A stretch of DNA of 64,000 bases from Sporolituus thermophilus DSM 23256 (GCF_900102435.1 NZ_FNBU01000015.1:1-64000), one strand, 5' to 3'; shown: positions 8,787 to 17,534, counted from the stretch's first letter. A program made the numbers and translations. The notes: a model not told the origin generated them from the letters alone.

Positions 8787-9662
8787 ATGCAGGAATTGGT
8801 TCAACAAATTGTGAACGGGTTAGTGTTAGGCAGCACCTATGCGCTGATTGCACTGGGGCTTACGATGATATATGGAATCCTAGGTATTGTGAACTGGGCC
8901 CACGGCGAATTGTATATGCTTGGTGCTTTTATCGGCTTCTATCTGGTAGTGAGTCTTAAATTACCGTTCATTATTGGTCTGATGGGGGCAATGGGAATAA
9001 TGGCCTTGTTTGGGCTAATGATGGAACGGTTGGTTTTCCGCCCGCTTCGGGATGCACATGAAATGAATATGATAATCGGAACACTGGGCATCTCCATCTT
9101 TCTGATGAATGCGGCTATTGTCATATTCAGTCCTAACCCGCTGCGATTTCCTACCGAATTTTCAAACACTTACCTATCTTTTTTAGGCATATCAATTACC
9201 CTCCAGCGGCTCCTGGTATTCTTCATAACAATAGGCCTTATTATTGTGTTCAATTACATTATTCAAAAAACAACAATTGGCAAAGCCATGCGGGCTTGTG
9301 AACAGAACCAGGATGCTGCTAAATTGATGGGTATCAACATCAATAATATTTCACTCATTACATGTGCCATTGGTGCCGCATTAGCTGCAGCTGCTGGTAC
9401 TCTGGTCGGCCCAATTTTTTTAGTATCGCCACAAATGGGGTTAGCCGTTATATCTAAAGTTTTTGCCGTCGTAATTTTAGGTGGTTTAGGCAATGTTGCT
9501 GGGGCCATTTGGGCCGCATTTACGCTCGGGCTTGCTGAAAGCCTGGCAGCCGGTTTTCTCTCTTCTTACTACAAGGATGTCATTGCTTTTATCATTTTGA
9601 TTATTGTCCTAGTTTTTCGACCGCAGGGATTGTTCAGCTCCCATTCTGTTGAGAAAGTGTAG
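8787..9662 (+). CDS. livH: Branched-chain amino-acid-type ABC transporter permease LivH
   Basis: A 291-residue inner-membrane permease of the LivH family, with about eight membrane segments. It starts with the typical N-terminus (ELVQQIVNGLVLGSTYALIA) and has GLTMIYGILGIVNWAHGE, a signature of this subunit. It would pair with LivM to carry substrate delivered by the binding lipoprotein encoded at the end of the operon. The start has gggaggc upstream. It is first in a five-gene operon. The family also includes transporters for urea, amides and aromatic compounds, so the substrate is not certain. Confidence 0.93.
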   Translation: MQELVQQIVNGLVLGSTYALIALGLTMIYGILGIVNWAHGELYMLGAFIGFYLVVSLKLPFIIGLMGAMGIMALFGLMMERLVFRPLRDAHEMNMIIGTLGISIFLMNAAIVIFSPNPLRFPTEFSNTYLSFLGISITLQRLLVFFITIGLIIVFNYIIQKTTIGKAMRACEQNQDAAKLMGININNISLITCAIGAALAAAAGTLVGPIFLVSPQMGLAVISKVFAVVILGGLGNVAGAIWAAFTLGLAESLAAGFLSSYYKDVIAFIILIIVLVFRPQGLFSSHSVEKV

Positions 9663-9671
9663 GTGGTAAGG

Positions 9672-10709
9672 ATGTATAAAACGGTAAAGCGGACGGTCGC
9701 CGGAAGCGCAGTTATTACGGTATTGGCGTTGCCGTACCTCGGCATCAAAACCTATTACCTGCATATTGCCATATTAAGCCTGATAAATGCTCTACTGGCC
9801 CTCGGTCTGAATGTTATTGCCGGATATACAGGTCAGCTTTCTCTTGCTCAGGCCGCTTTTTTCGGTATTGGCAGTTATACAACAGCGCTGTTGATGCTGC
9901 AGCAAAAAATAAGTTTTTGGCTAGCTGCCCCGTTAGGGATTGCGTGTGCTACACTTATCGCTATTCTAATCGGAATTCCGACGCTACGATTGAAAGGCCC
10001 GTACTTTGTCATTTCCACGCTTGGCTTTGGCGAGATAGTCCGTCTGATATTGCTTAACTGGGAATCAGTTACGCGCGGTCCCAATGGTCTCCCGGGCATA
10101 CCGGCGCCTGATCCCATCTCGCTTGGTTTTACCGTTCTTGCGTTTGATACCAAGGTAGCCGCTTATTATTTAAACTTGACTGTTCTGCTCCTGGTACTTG
10201 TAGTGTATTCCAATACCATTAATTCGCGCGTAGGTCGCGCATTGCGGGCTATTCGCAATGACCAGATTGCTGCTGAAGTGATGGGGATAAATCTTACGTT
10301 CTATAAGGTATTGGCTTTTGCCGGAGGAGCTGCTCTTTCCGGACTTGCAGGAGCACTGTATGCCGGCTATATTCGTTTTATCAGCCCAGATACATTTACG
10401 CTCGGCGAAGCGATAAACATTCTTGTTATGATGGTTCTCGGAGGCATGGGGACAATTATTGGTCCCATTTTGGGCTCAGTAATAATCACTTATCTTCTGG
10501 AAACTATGAGAATTTTAGCCGACTATCGCTTAATTATTTATGGCTTATTAATGTTTATTATTATCCTTTATTTACCAAGCGGCTTTGCCGGTTTATTGAC
10601 AGCGACGGGAGAAAAGATCGGCAAATTTTTCGTTGCCAGTGAAAAACCAGCGCCTGTATGCCGTGGCTCGGCAAAGGAGATATCTGAACCTGTTGAAAGT
10701 GAGGTCTGA
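9672..10709 (+). CDS. livM: Branched-chain amino-acid-type ABC transporter permease LivM
   Basis: The second permease of the transporter, 345 residues, with the family core (LGLNVIAGYTGQLSLAQAAFFGIGSY) and the cytoplasmic coupling region near GRALRAIRNDQIAAEVMGI, which contacts the ATPases. The ATG at 9672 has gtagg 6 nt before it; a GTG at 9663 is possible but has poorer spacing. The C-terminal ~35 residues are an extra hydrophilic tail. It follows livH by 9 bp and livG follows by 3 bp. Confidence 0.93.
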   Translation: MYKTVKRTVAGSAVITVLALPYLGIKTYYLHIAILSLINALLALGLNVIAGYTGQLSLAQAAFFGIGSYTTALLMLQQKISFWLAAPLGIACATLIAILIGIPTLRLKGPYFVISTLGFGEIVRLILLNWESVTRGPNGLPGIPAPDPISLGFTVLAFDTKVAAYYLNLTVLLLVLVVYSNTINSRVGRALRAIRNDQIAAEVMGINLTFYKVLAFAGGAALSGLAGALYAGYIRFISPDTFTLGEAINILVMMVLGGMGTIIGPILGSVIITYLLETMRILADYRLIIYGLLMFIIILYLPSGFAGLLTATGEKIGKFFVASEKPAPVCRGSAKEISEPVESEV

Positions 10710-10712
10710 TTT

Positions 10713-11468
10713 ATGCTGCTTGAGTGTGTTAACCTCACTATGAAATTTGGCGGACTGACCGCCGTAGACCATGTTAATTTGAAAGTGCAGGCCGGAGATA
10801 TTATCGGGTTGATTGGCCCGAATGGCTCAGGAAAAACAACCATATTTAATATAATCTCTGGATTGTATAAACCTACCACAGGACAGGTTCTTTTTGAAGG
10901 GTCAGATATTGCCCGTCGACGCCCTGATTTTATTACTAAGGCCGGTGTGGCCCGGACGTTCCAAAACATTCGCCTTTTCGCCGATATGACTGTCTGGGAA
11001 AATATTCAGGTCGGGCGACACTGTCGTTATCGGCAGGTATTATGGGATGACATGTTCCACACATCACGGCAAGCGGCTGAGGAACGATATGCAAACCAGT
11101 ATATATATGAACTTTTGGTTTTATTCCGTATGGACCATCTAAAAGATGAAATTGCCAAAAACTTGCCTTACGGATTACAACGAAAACTAGAGATTATTAG
11201 GGCGCTGGCGTCAGAGCCGAAATTAGTGTTGCTGGATGAACCGGCAGCCGGAATGAACCCACATGAAACAAAGGACTTAATGGATTTTATTCTGAAGATC
11301 CGAGATATGGGTATTACGATTTTAGTGGTAGAGCATGACATGAAACTGGTAATGAATTTATGCAACCGCATCGCTGTGTTAAATTACGGCAAAAAGATTG
11401 CGGAGGGTAGTCCACGCGATATTCAAAGTAACGAAGAGGTGATTAAAGCCTATTTAGGAAAGAGGTGA
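10713..11468 (+). CDS. livG: LivG-type ABC transporter ATP-binding protein
   Basis: The first of two ATPases of the transporter, 251 residues. It has Walker A GPNGSGKTT, the LivG-type VARTFQNIRLF segment after the Walker domain, a degenerate signature region (NLPYGLQRKLEIIRAL), Walker B LVLLDEPAAGMNPHE, and the switch histidine in VVEHDMK. The length is normal. It lies between livM and livF. Confidence 0.94.
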   Translation: MLLECVNLTMKFGGLTAVDHVNLKVQAGDIIGLIGPNGSGKTTIFNIISGLYKPTTGQVLFEGSDIARRRPDFITKAGVARTFQNIRLFADMTVWENIQVGRHCRYRQVLWDDMFHTSRQAAEERYANQYIYELLVLFRMDHLKDEIAKNLPYGLQRKLEIIRALASEPKLVLLDEPAAGMNPHETKDLMDFILKIRDMGITILVVEHDMKLVMNLCNRIAVLNYGKKIAEGSPRDIQSNEEVIKAYLGKR

Positions 11469-11474
11469 AGGATA

Positions 11475-12179
11475 GTGCTTAGCATTAACAATCTTAGCGT
11501 ACACTACGGCAAAATTTGGGCTCTAAAAGGAATAGACATGGAGATAAGCCAGGGTGAAATCGTCTGTCTTATCGGGGCAAACGGTGCGGGCAAAACGACT
11601 ACTTTGCGTACGATCTCAGGACTTGTCAAACCGACCGACGGTACGATTCGTTATAAAGGTATGTCCATCGGAAATTTGGAACCACCTGATATTGTCCGGC
11701 ATGGAATTAGCCATTGTCCTGAAGGGCGGCAGGTATTTCCTCGGATGACGGTCATGGAAAACCTCGAAATGGGCGCCTATACAAGAAAGGATCGTCATAA
11801 GCTAACCGAAGATTACCAACGGGTTTTTGACTATTTTCCTATTCTGGCCGAACGACGCTGGCAACTTGCCGGTACTCTTTCCGGTGGCGAACAACAGATG
11901 CTGGCGATTGGCAGAGCGCTTATGTCAAGACCCCAACTATTGTTGCTTGACGAACCGTCACTTGGACTGGCGCCCTTCCTGATGGAAAAAATCTTTGAAA
12001 TCATCCAAATGATTAACAAAGAAGGGGTGACTATATTACTAATTGAACAAAACGCCTACCAGGCTCTCACAATTGCCCACCGCGGCTACGTAATGGAAAC
12101 AGGCTATATTAGTTTGAGCGGTAGCGCGAAAGACCTGTTGCATAACGAACATGTAAAAAAAGCTTATTTAGGCGAATAA
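11475..12179 (+). CDS. livF: LivF-type ABC transporter ATP-binding protein
   Basis: The second ATPase, 234 residues. It has Walker A GANGAGKTT, the LivF hallmark HCPEGRQVFPRMTVMENLEMGA, the signature LSGGEQQMLAIGRALM, Walker B LLLLDEPSLGLAP, and the switch glutamine-type IEQNAYQAL. It starts at a GTG behind a gaggtgaagg site, 6 nt after livG. Confidence 0.94.
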   Translation: MLSINNLSVHYGKIWALKGIDMEISQGEIVCLIGANGAGKTTTLRTISGLVKPTDGTIRYKGMSIGNLEPPDIVRHGISHCPEGRQVFPRMTVMENLEMGAYTRKDRHKLTEDYQRVFDYFPILAERRWQLAGTLSGGEQQMLAIGRALMSRPQLLLLDEPSLGLAPFLMEKIFEIIQMINKEGVTILLIEQNAYQALTIAHRGYVMETGYISLSGSAKDLLHNEHVKKAYLGE

Positions 12180-12209
12180 TGACGACAAAGATGGGAGGCA
12201 AACGTCAGT

Positions 12210-13388
12210 ATGATAATGGATGGGAAAATACTAAAGAAAATTTGCTTTGCACTCGCTACTATATTGGTACTTGCTTTATTGGCCGCAGGGTGCGGTTCTT
12301 CTGCTTCGCAAGGAACCAAAACGGCGCCAATCAAATTCGGTGTAATTGGCCCTTATACAGGACCTAACGCTAAGCCGGGCCAAAGCATGAAGCAGGGTGT
12401 ACTGCTTGCCGTGGAAGAAATTAATAAAGCCGGTGGCATTAAGGGGCGGATGCTCGAACCGATTTTTGAGGATGATGCCTCGGTACCTGCTCAGTCAGTG
12501 TCTGCTACCGAAAAATTAATAACAAAGGATGAAGTTGCTTTTCTCATTGGTACGTTTAACAGCTCTACCACGCTGGCCGACATGAAAATAATTGATCGCG
12601 AAAAAGTCCCGATGCTGGTACCCATAGCAGTGGCAATTGAGATAACGGAAAGCGGCAACAAGTGGGTATTCCGTAACTGTGCCACCAATCCTATGCAAGC
12701 GACCCAGTTGATGACTTACATTTTCAATAATACTAAACAACGGAAATTTGCTATTATTCATGAAAACACCGACTATGGCAAAGGACTGGCAACCGCATCC
12801 GCAGCATTTATCAAGGAAAAAGGCGGAGAAGTTATTACCGAAACGTACAGTATCGGCGACACTGATTTTTATGCTCAATTAACCAAGGTCAAAAACTACG
12901 AGCCCGATGCGATCATTATTTGTGGCAATTTATCTGAAGGCTCGCAGATTACCCGTCAAATCAAAGAATTGGGTATTAAGGCACAGCTTTATGGTTATGG
13001 AGGATTGTCTTCATACGACTACAATAATATCGCAGGTGGCTCCAATGAAGGTCTAATCGCTACCAGTTATTTCGAGAGCAATTCTCCTAACCCGCTGGCC
13101 CAGAATTTCGTTAAAGCTTATAAAGCTAAATTCGGCGTTGACCCCGATATGTTTGCCGCCGCTATATATGAAGCCGTCTACATTGCCAAAGCGGCAATGG
13201 AAAAAATGAGTGACCAAAAGGATATTGCCAGTTTCCGCAGCGAGCTACGCAATGCTTTAGCGGCAACGAAAGACCTGCCGGGCGTCCAAGGCCCTACTAC
13301 TTTTGATAGCAAAGGGCAAGCCGTCAAACAAGTTATGATTGTTCAATGGCATAACGGGCAGAAAAAAATTCTTTTTCCAACTAACTAA
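12210..13388 (+). CDS. Periplasmic (lipoprotein) substrate-binding protein of the liv transporter
   Basis: A 392-residue LivK/BraC-type (type I periplasmic binding) protein. The N-terminus is a lipoprotein signal: a basic segment, a hydrophobic stretch, then the lipobox LLAAGC, so the mature protein is anchored by a lipidated cysteine near residue 28. The fold markers GVIGPYTGPNAKPGQSMKQG and VEEINKAGGIKG are typical. The start is one of two nearby ATGs (12210, 12216). It completes the operon; no terminator is obvious downstream. The ligand is not deducible from sequence. Confidence 0.9.
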   Translation: MIMDGKILKKICFALATILVLALLAAGCGSSASQGTKTAPIKFGVIGPYTGPNAKPGQSMKQGVLLAVEEINKAGGIKGRMLEPIFEDDASVPAQSVSATEKLITKDEVAFLIGTFNSSTTLADMKIIDREKVPMLVPIAVAIEITESGNKWVFRNCATNPMQATQLMTYIFNNTKQRKFAIIHENTDYGKGLATASAAFIKEKGGEVITETYSIGDTDFYAQLTKVKNYEPDAIIICGNLSEGSQITRQIKELGIKAQLYGYGGLSSYDYNNIAGGSNEGLIATSYFESNSPNPLAQNFVKAYKAKFGVDPDMFAAAIYEAVYIAKAAMEKMSDQKDIASFRSELRNALAATKDLPGVQGPTTFDSKGQAVKQVMIVQWHNGQKKILFPTN

Positions 13389-13579
13389 AACACTAGCGAA
13401 CAACCTGGTTCCTTAAATGAAATAGGAAAAATGACCATATTTCTTTCACACATCGGATAACCATTTGTCGGGCCATAAATGTTTTGCTATCGTTTATTCC
13501 AATTTTGCCGGGAATACCGGACCTGGCAGGAATTCGGCCGGTTTAAGGGAATAACAAAGAAGAAAACTGAATATTGCCA

Positions 13580-13741
13580 CCAGATAGGTACCTCTCACTC
13601 GAGAGGATAATAGGGAAGAAAACGGACAGGTTTCGGCTTGAAAACGCCGCGGTCGCGCCACTGTAGTCGGCGAGTTGCCTGCAACCCACCGTACTTTTTC
13701 CGGGAAGGTGCAGGAATAGCAATGACCAGTTGCCTATCTGG
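13580..13741 (+). ncRNA. Cobalamin (adenosylcobalamin-type) riboswitch aptamer
   Basis: The conserved cobalamin-aptamer segments appear in order: ATAGGTACC, AATAGGGAA, and the highly conserved GGTCGCGCCACTGTA at 13651-13665, then GGGAAGGTG. The 3' end closes with TGCCTATCTGG. The closing P1 stem is a perfect 9-bp pairing of ccagatagg (13580-13588) with cctatctgg (13733-13741). The B12-box region near the 3' end departs from consensus: a stretch like CAGGAnACC before TGCC seems absent, so ligand affinity may be altered. It lies upstream of the PocR kinase and the AdoCbl-dependent pdu operon. Confidence 0.85.
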
Positions 13742-13796
13742 CATTGCCTCCGCATCAGAGGCAATGCCAGAAGGATAGTATGGTCAATAAATTTTT
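13723..13796 (+). promoter_or_regulatory. Expression-platform hairpin overlapping the riboswitch P1 stem
   Basis: A large hairpin has a 14-bp perfect inner stem (tctggcattgcctc, 13737-13750, with gaggcaatgccaga, 13758-13771). Further helices cctatc/ggatag and tgacca/tggtca extend it to 13723-13786. A run of six Ts follows at 13791-13796. Its 5' arm includes the 3' strand of the aptamer P1 stem, so the two structures exclude each other. This is seen directly by base pairing; the regulatory sense is inferred. Confidence 0.7.
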
Positions 13797-13800
13797 TGTA

Positions 13801-13827
13801 ACCCTAGCCTTAATGGCTGGGGTTTTT
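13801..13827 (+). terminator. Rho-independent terminator downstream of the riboswitch
   Basis: A 9-bp stem (accctagcc / ggctggggt, one G-U pair) with a 5-nt loop and a five-T tail. It is a second, short terminator after the larger hairpin. Confidence 0.75.
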
Positions 13828-14066
13828 GGTTTAGCAGGCTAATGAACGAAACTCACTGTAGGAAAGAGTGCCTCCGTATCAGCATGGTAGAGGCTGCCTG
13901 TATAATTATCAATGGAATGAGCTGGCTACTTTCGACGAGGCCGGCGTAGCCAGCGGCGGTTAGCCCGGGTATCATTCCCGGGCAGGCGCCAGGCAGGAAT
14001 TTTCCTCCCTGCAGCCAATACTAAATGGAAAAGTCTGTTAAATGGTTTGAAAGCAGGGGGGTGGCT
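13828..14066 (+). other. Structure-rich leader of the PocR kinase gene
   Basis: This 239-bp stretch has no convincing gene but several strong stems. These are gctggctac/gtagccagc (13921-13929 with 13946-13954), gcccggg/cccgggc (13963-13969 with 13977-13983), and a weaker gcaggaa/cctccctgc pairing just before the kinase start region. A TATAAT at 13901-13906 may be a -10 box but lacks a clear -35 partner. Confidence 0.4.
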
Positions 14067-15326
14067 GTGCAAAAGCATCTCGGTTTTTCCCTGGACGAAA
14101 TTGTCAATGTGAAAGTGCTTCAGGAAATACAAGATAAGTTTGCCGAAGCCACCGGTCTGGCGGCTGTCATTGTGGATAGCGAAGGCTGGCCGGTGACCAA
14201 CCCCAGCAATTTTACCAGGTTTTGCAAGACTGTCCGTTCGGTACCGGCGGGATTGGCCCGCTGCATGGCTTCGGATGCACAGGCCGGACGGATAGCTGCC
14301 AAAACGCAGCAGCCTTGTATATACCACTGTCACAGCGGTCTTACCGACCTCGCGGCTCCTATTATTGTCCAAGGCCAATACATAGGAGCATTTCTGGCCG
14401 GGCAGGTAGTAGTGTCCGACGATATTACCTATGATGCCATAGGGCAGGTACGCCAGCGGGCTGCTGGCCTGGGGCTGGACATGTGGCTGGTTGATGAGCT
14501 GTATGCCGAAATTTCGGCTGTCCCGGCAAGGCGGGTAAAAGCAGCCGCCGACCTCTTGTACATTATGTCTAATTATATAATTGAAATTGGCATGACCAAT
14601 ATTATTCAAAAACAGTTAATGGCAGAAATGAAGGCCAAGACTGAGCTGGAACGCATGCTGCAAGAAGCGGAGCTCAAAACTCTGCAGTCTCAGGTAAACC
14701 CTCATTTTTTGTTCAACACTTTAAATACGATTGCCAGTTTGGCTTTGCTGGAAGGAGCTCAGCGCACTCAGGAAATTGTTTATGCTTTGTCTGACTTATT
14801 ACGGACTAGCCTGCGTAATAACCAGCAGGTGGTGACTGTTCGGGAAGAGGTCAAATATATTCAAGATTACCTCCTGATCCAAAAGGCTCGGTTTGGCGAC
14901 CGCATCAAGTCATCAATCATAATTCCCGAAAAACTTTTGAACAACAAGATACCCTTTATGACTCTGCAGCCCTTTGTAGAAAATGCAATTATCCATGGTA
15001 TTGAGCCGCAAAAAGGCGGCGGCCAGATTATTGTGTCCGGGTACGCCGAGGGGAACAACCTGTTGCTAACTATTACCGATACAGGTATTGGTATTAGCCA
15101 AGAACAGGTCAACAGAATTTTTCAGGAAGAAAAACGTGGAAATACGCACGGCCATGTCACCGGACTGGGTATTATTAATGTCCATAAGCGCATTAGACAT
15201 CATTTCGGCAGTCCATACGGCATAAAAATTGCCGGACAACCCGGGAAAGGCACACGGGTAGAAATTCTTCTACCTTATACTGTTGAAGGTGGTAACCAGG
15301 ATGTGCAAACTATTAGTAGTCGATGA
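14067..15326 (+). CDS. PocR-domain sensor histidine kinase (LytS/YesM type)
   Basis: The protein begins with a PocR ligand-binding domain (about residues 5-160; markers LGFSLDEIV, SNFTRFC, QPCIYHCHSGLTDLA). In the Salmonella PocR activator this domain senses 1,2-propanediol. A short coiled coil and a LytS/YesM-type kinase follow: phosphoacceptor His213 in NPHFLFNTL, then a GHKL ATPase with DTGIGI and GLGIINVHKRI. No membrane segment is seen, so sensing is cytoplasmic. The GTG at 14067 is chosen because agggggg lies 6 nt upstream; the ATG at 14025 has no ribosome-binding site. It overlaps the next gene, its response regulator, by 26 bp. The likely inducer is a diol, possibly glycerol (inference). 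Confidence 0.9.
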   Translation: MQKHLGFSLDEIVNVKVLQEIQDKFAEATGLAAVIVDSEGWPVTNPSNFTRFCKTVRSVPAGLARCMASDAQAGRIAAKTQQPCIYHCHSGLTDLAAPIIVQGQYIGAFLAGQVVVSDDITYDAIGQVRQRAAGLGLDMWLVDELYAEISAVPARRVKAAADLLYIMSNYIIEIGMTNIIQKQLMAEMKAKTELERMLQEAELKTLQSQVNPHFLFNTLNTIASLALLEGAQRTQEIVYALSDLLRTSLRNNQQVVTVREEVKYIQDYLLIQKARFGDRIKSSIIIPEKLLNNKIPFMTLQPFVENAIIHGIEPQKGGGQIIVSGYAEGNNLLLTITDTGIGISQEQVNRIFQEEKRGNTHGHVTGLGIINVHKRIRHHFGSPYGIKIAGQPGKGTRVEILLPYTVEGGNQDVQTISSR

Positions 15327-16938
15327 TGAACATTTGGAGCGGCAAGCTATACAGTTTTTGGTTCATACCCGCTGTCCGGAGATAAAAGTGGTGGGAGAAG
15401 CTGACAATGGCGAGACAGCAGTACAGGCCGCTGTTCAACAGCGCCCGGACATGGTAGTGATGGATATCCGCATGCCGGGCATGAACGGCCTTGAGGCTAT
15501 GGCTGTAATTTGCCGCCGGCTGCCGGATGTCAAAGTAATTATTCTTACAGCTTTTGATGAATTTGATTATGCCCGGGAAGCTGTCAAGCTTGGCGCCGTT
15601 GAATATTTGCTCAAGCCGGTGCGCCCGGACGAGCTGGTCCGGGTGCTTAACAAAGTAGCTGACCAGGTAAGAGAAGAAAAAAGACGGCAGGCGGAGACTA
15701 TTGCACTACGCCGCCAACTTGAGCAGGCCATTCCGTACATCCAGATGTCGCTGGTCTATGACTTGATGACCGGCAGCATCGTCAGTGCTGACGAAGTGAG
15801 AGAGCGGGCCGCCCTTTGCGGAGTGCGGCTTGATGCTGTAGCCACCATGGTTCTGGATATTGACCATTTTGCCCGTCTAACCAGGCATGACAGTGAACTT
15901 GATAAGCAGCTCTTAAAGCAACAGGTTTATCACACCGTTTGTCAGGCTATTGGCAGTTCTGGGCTGGTTATGCCGTTCAGCAGTGACAGTCTGGTAGTTA
16001 TTATAAGCGTTGACAGCAGTTTAAACAGTGACCAAATGACTAAAGCGGTCATCACTGCGGCTGAAGTTATCAGGGACAAGGTAAGTTCCGCGCTGGGCCT
16101 GACGGTGACTATTGGTGTGGGCCGCTGCTACCAGAACCTTAAAGATGCCGGACGCTCTTATACTGAGGCGCTGGCCGCCGTACGCCAGGGTTTCTTTGTG
16201 GGGACAAACCGGGTAATCCATATTGAGCGACTGCCCAACCATGTAGCCGGGTCGGTGGTTTATCCTTTCCATATTGAAAAGACTATTCTCGACAAAGTAC
16301 GCTGCGGTGAACGCCATGCTGCCAAAACAGCCATTTGTCGGCTGTTGGATGAGATTGTGGCCGGAAGTAACAGTATGGTGAGCGTCCAGGCCAGTGTATT
16401 GGAACTTCTGGTAGTATTGTCACGGGCTGCCGTAGAAGGCGGAGCCAGCATTGAACAACTCATATTGCTTAATTTCGATTCCATAAATGCGCTGGAAAAA
16501 TGTCGGTCCCCGGAGGCTGTTCAGCGCTGGTTGCTGGAGGCTGTTGATCAATATTTTGATAATATGCTGGAAAACCGCTCAACGGTAAACCGGCGGGTTA
16601 TTAATAAAGCCTGTGAGTATATAAGCCAGAACTACCGACACAACCTGACTCTTGAAGAAGTCGCCCAGACTGTTCATCTTAGTCCTTATTATTTTAGCCG
16701 GCTGTTTAAACAAGAAACTGGCAAAAACTTTGTAGAGTACTTAACTGCGATAAGGCTGGAGAAAGCTAAAAAAATGCTGAGGGACACCCAATTCAGCATC
16801 ACCCGGGTTGCCATGGAAGTCGGTTATCATGACGCCAGCTATTTTAGCCGGGTATTCCGCCAGGAAACAGGAATGACGCCCAACCAATACCGCACCAATA
16901 CTGGTAAGGGCAATATTTTGAGTAGTGGCGGCAATTAA
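15301..16938 (+). CDS. YesN-type response regulator with AraC DNA-binding domain
   Basis: Partner of the PocR kinase. Residues 1-120 are a receiver with acidic pocket DDE (8-10) and phosphoacceptor Asp55 in VVMDIRMPG. A middle region (~180-330) resembles the GGDEF-like domain common in YesN regulators. The C-terminal ~100 residues are a double helix-turn-helix AraC domain (LTLEEVAQTVHLSPYYFSRLF and the second HTH ITRVAMEVGYHDASYFSRVF). The ATG at 15301 is preferred over an upstream TTG at 15283. A terminator follows, so pdu transcription starts anew downstream; this protein is the obvious candidate to activate it. Confidence 0.93.
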   Translation: MCKLLVVDDEHLERQAIQFLVHTRCPEIKVVGEADNGETAVQAAVQQRPDMVVMDIRMPGMNGLEAMAVICRRLPDVKVIILTAFDEFDYAREAVKLGAVEYLLKPVRPDELVRVLNKVADQVREEKRRQAETIALRRQLEQAIPYIQMSLVYDLMTGSIVSADEVRERAALCGVRLDAVATMVLDIDHFARLTRHDSELDKQLLKQQVYHTVCQAIGSSGLVMPFSSDSLVVIISVDSSLNSDQMTKAVITAAEVIRDKVSSALGLTVTIGVGRCYQNLKDAGRSYTEALAAVRQGFFVGTNRVIHIERLPNHVAGSVVYPFHIEKTILDKVRCGERHAAKTAICRLLDEIVAGSNSMVSVQASVLELLVVLSRAAVEGGASIEQLILLNFDSINALEKCRSPEAVQRWLLEAVDQYFDNMLENRSTVNRRVINKACEYISQNYRHNLTLEEVAQTVHLSPYYFSRLFKQETGKNFVEYLTAIRLEKAKKMLRDTQFSITRVAMEVGYHDASYFSRVFRQETGMTPNQYRTNTGKGNILSSGGN

Positions 16939-16977
16939 GTGCAATACATAAACAGAATACTTAGCGTAACCGGATTT

Positions 16978-17003
16978 GACCAGGTATTGCCTGGTCTTTT
17001 TTT
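16978..17003 (+). terminator. Terminator between the regulator and the pdu operon
   Basis: Stem gaccagg/cctggtc with a 5-nt loop, followed by seven Ts. Confidence 0.85.
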
Positions 17004-17084
17004 GTTGTTGGCCGCAATATTGTCTGGCTGTTTTGTTTTATCTGCAACGATAGCCGGACTGGTTGCGGGCCAGGAAAACGTTCC

Positions 17085-17194
17085 AGACAAAAAATTCTGA
17101 AAACAAGACAAAAATGGGCCAAGGATGGACAAGGGGATATGACTAAATGCTATCAGCATATAGCAGCGCTGTTATTCTATTGGAGGTGGCGCAG
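17085..17194 (+). promoter_or_regulatory. Putative pdu promoter region with AraC-type direct repeats
   Basis: AGACAAAAA occurs at 17085-17093 and again at 17106-17114, 21 bp (two helical turns) apart in direct orientation, the arrangement AraC-family activators favour. A weak -35-like TGGACA follows at 17126-17131. The -10 is poor (gctatc at 17149-17154, or cataTAG nearby), as expected of an activator-dependent promoter. The tract ends at the ggaggtgg site of pduU. Confidence 0.45.
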
Positions 17195-17533
17195 TTGGCG
17201 GAAAAACCGCGGGTAATCCAGGAATATGTGCCGGGTAAGCAGGTAACGCTGGCCCACCTTATTGCCAATCCGCGAAAAGAATTATGCGAAAAATTAGGCC
17301 TGCCTCTGAGCGGGGCGCTCGGCATAATAACAATTACGCCTTGCGAGGCCGCTATTATCGCCGCTGATATTGCGACCAAAACGGCGGCGGTGCAAGTCGG
17401 TTTCTTGGACCGGTTTACCGGTTCGCTGGTAGTCTGCGGCGCAGTATCCGCCGTTGAAGCTGCGCTGGTTCAGGTAAACGACATGCTGGCCAAAGGGCTA
17501 GGCTTTACCGCCGCCCGCCTGACGCGGTCATGA
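17195..17533 (+). CDS. pduU: PduU/EutS-type microcompartment shell protein
   Basis: A 112-residue BMC shell protein with a circularly permuted fold. The N-terminal stretch [20 protein letters not shown], which forms the pore-capping barrel, and [12 protein letters not shown] are nearly the same as in Salmonella PduU. It starts at a TTG at 17195, 5 nt after ggaggtgg; longer upstream reading has no ribosome-binding site. It is the first gene of the operon here, whereas pduU lies near the end in Salmonella. Confidence 0.93.
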   Translation: MAEKPRVIQEYVPGKQVTLAHLIANPRKELCEKLGLPLSGALGIITITPCEAAIIAADIATKTAAVQVGFLDRFTGSLVVCGAVSAVEAALVQVNDMLAKGLGFTAARLTRS

Positions 17534-17534
17534 T

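Noticed and set aside
8787-13388. Linking the liv-type transporter to the pdu pathway
   Set aside because: It has its own promoter and lies before, not within, the riboswitch-controlled unit; nothing in the sequence points to a diol or cobalamin substrate.
13926-14609. 227-codon minus-strand frame over the PocR kinase
   Set aside because: Antisense shadow of a clear kinase gene; no domain recognisable and no ribosome-binding site.
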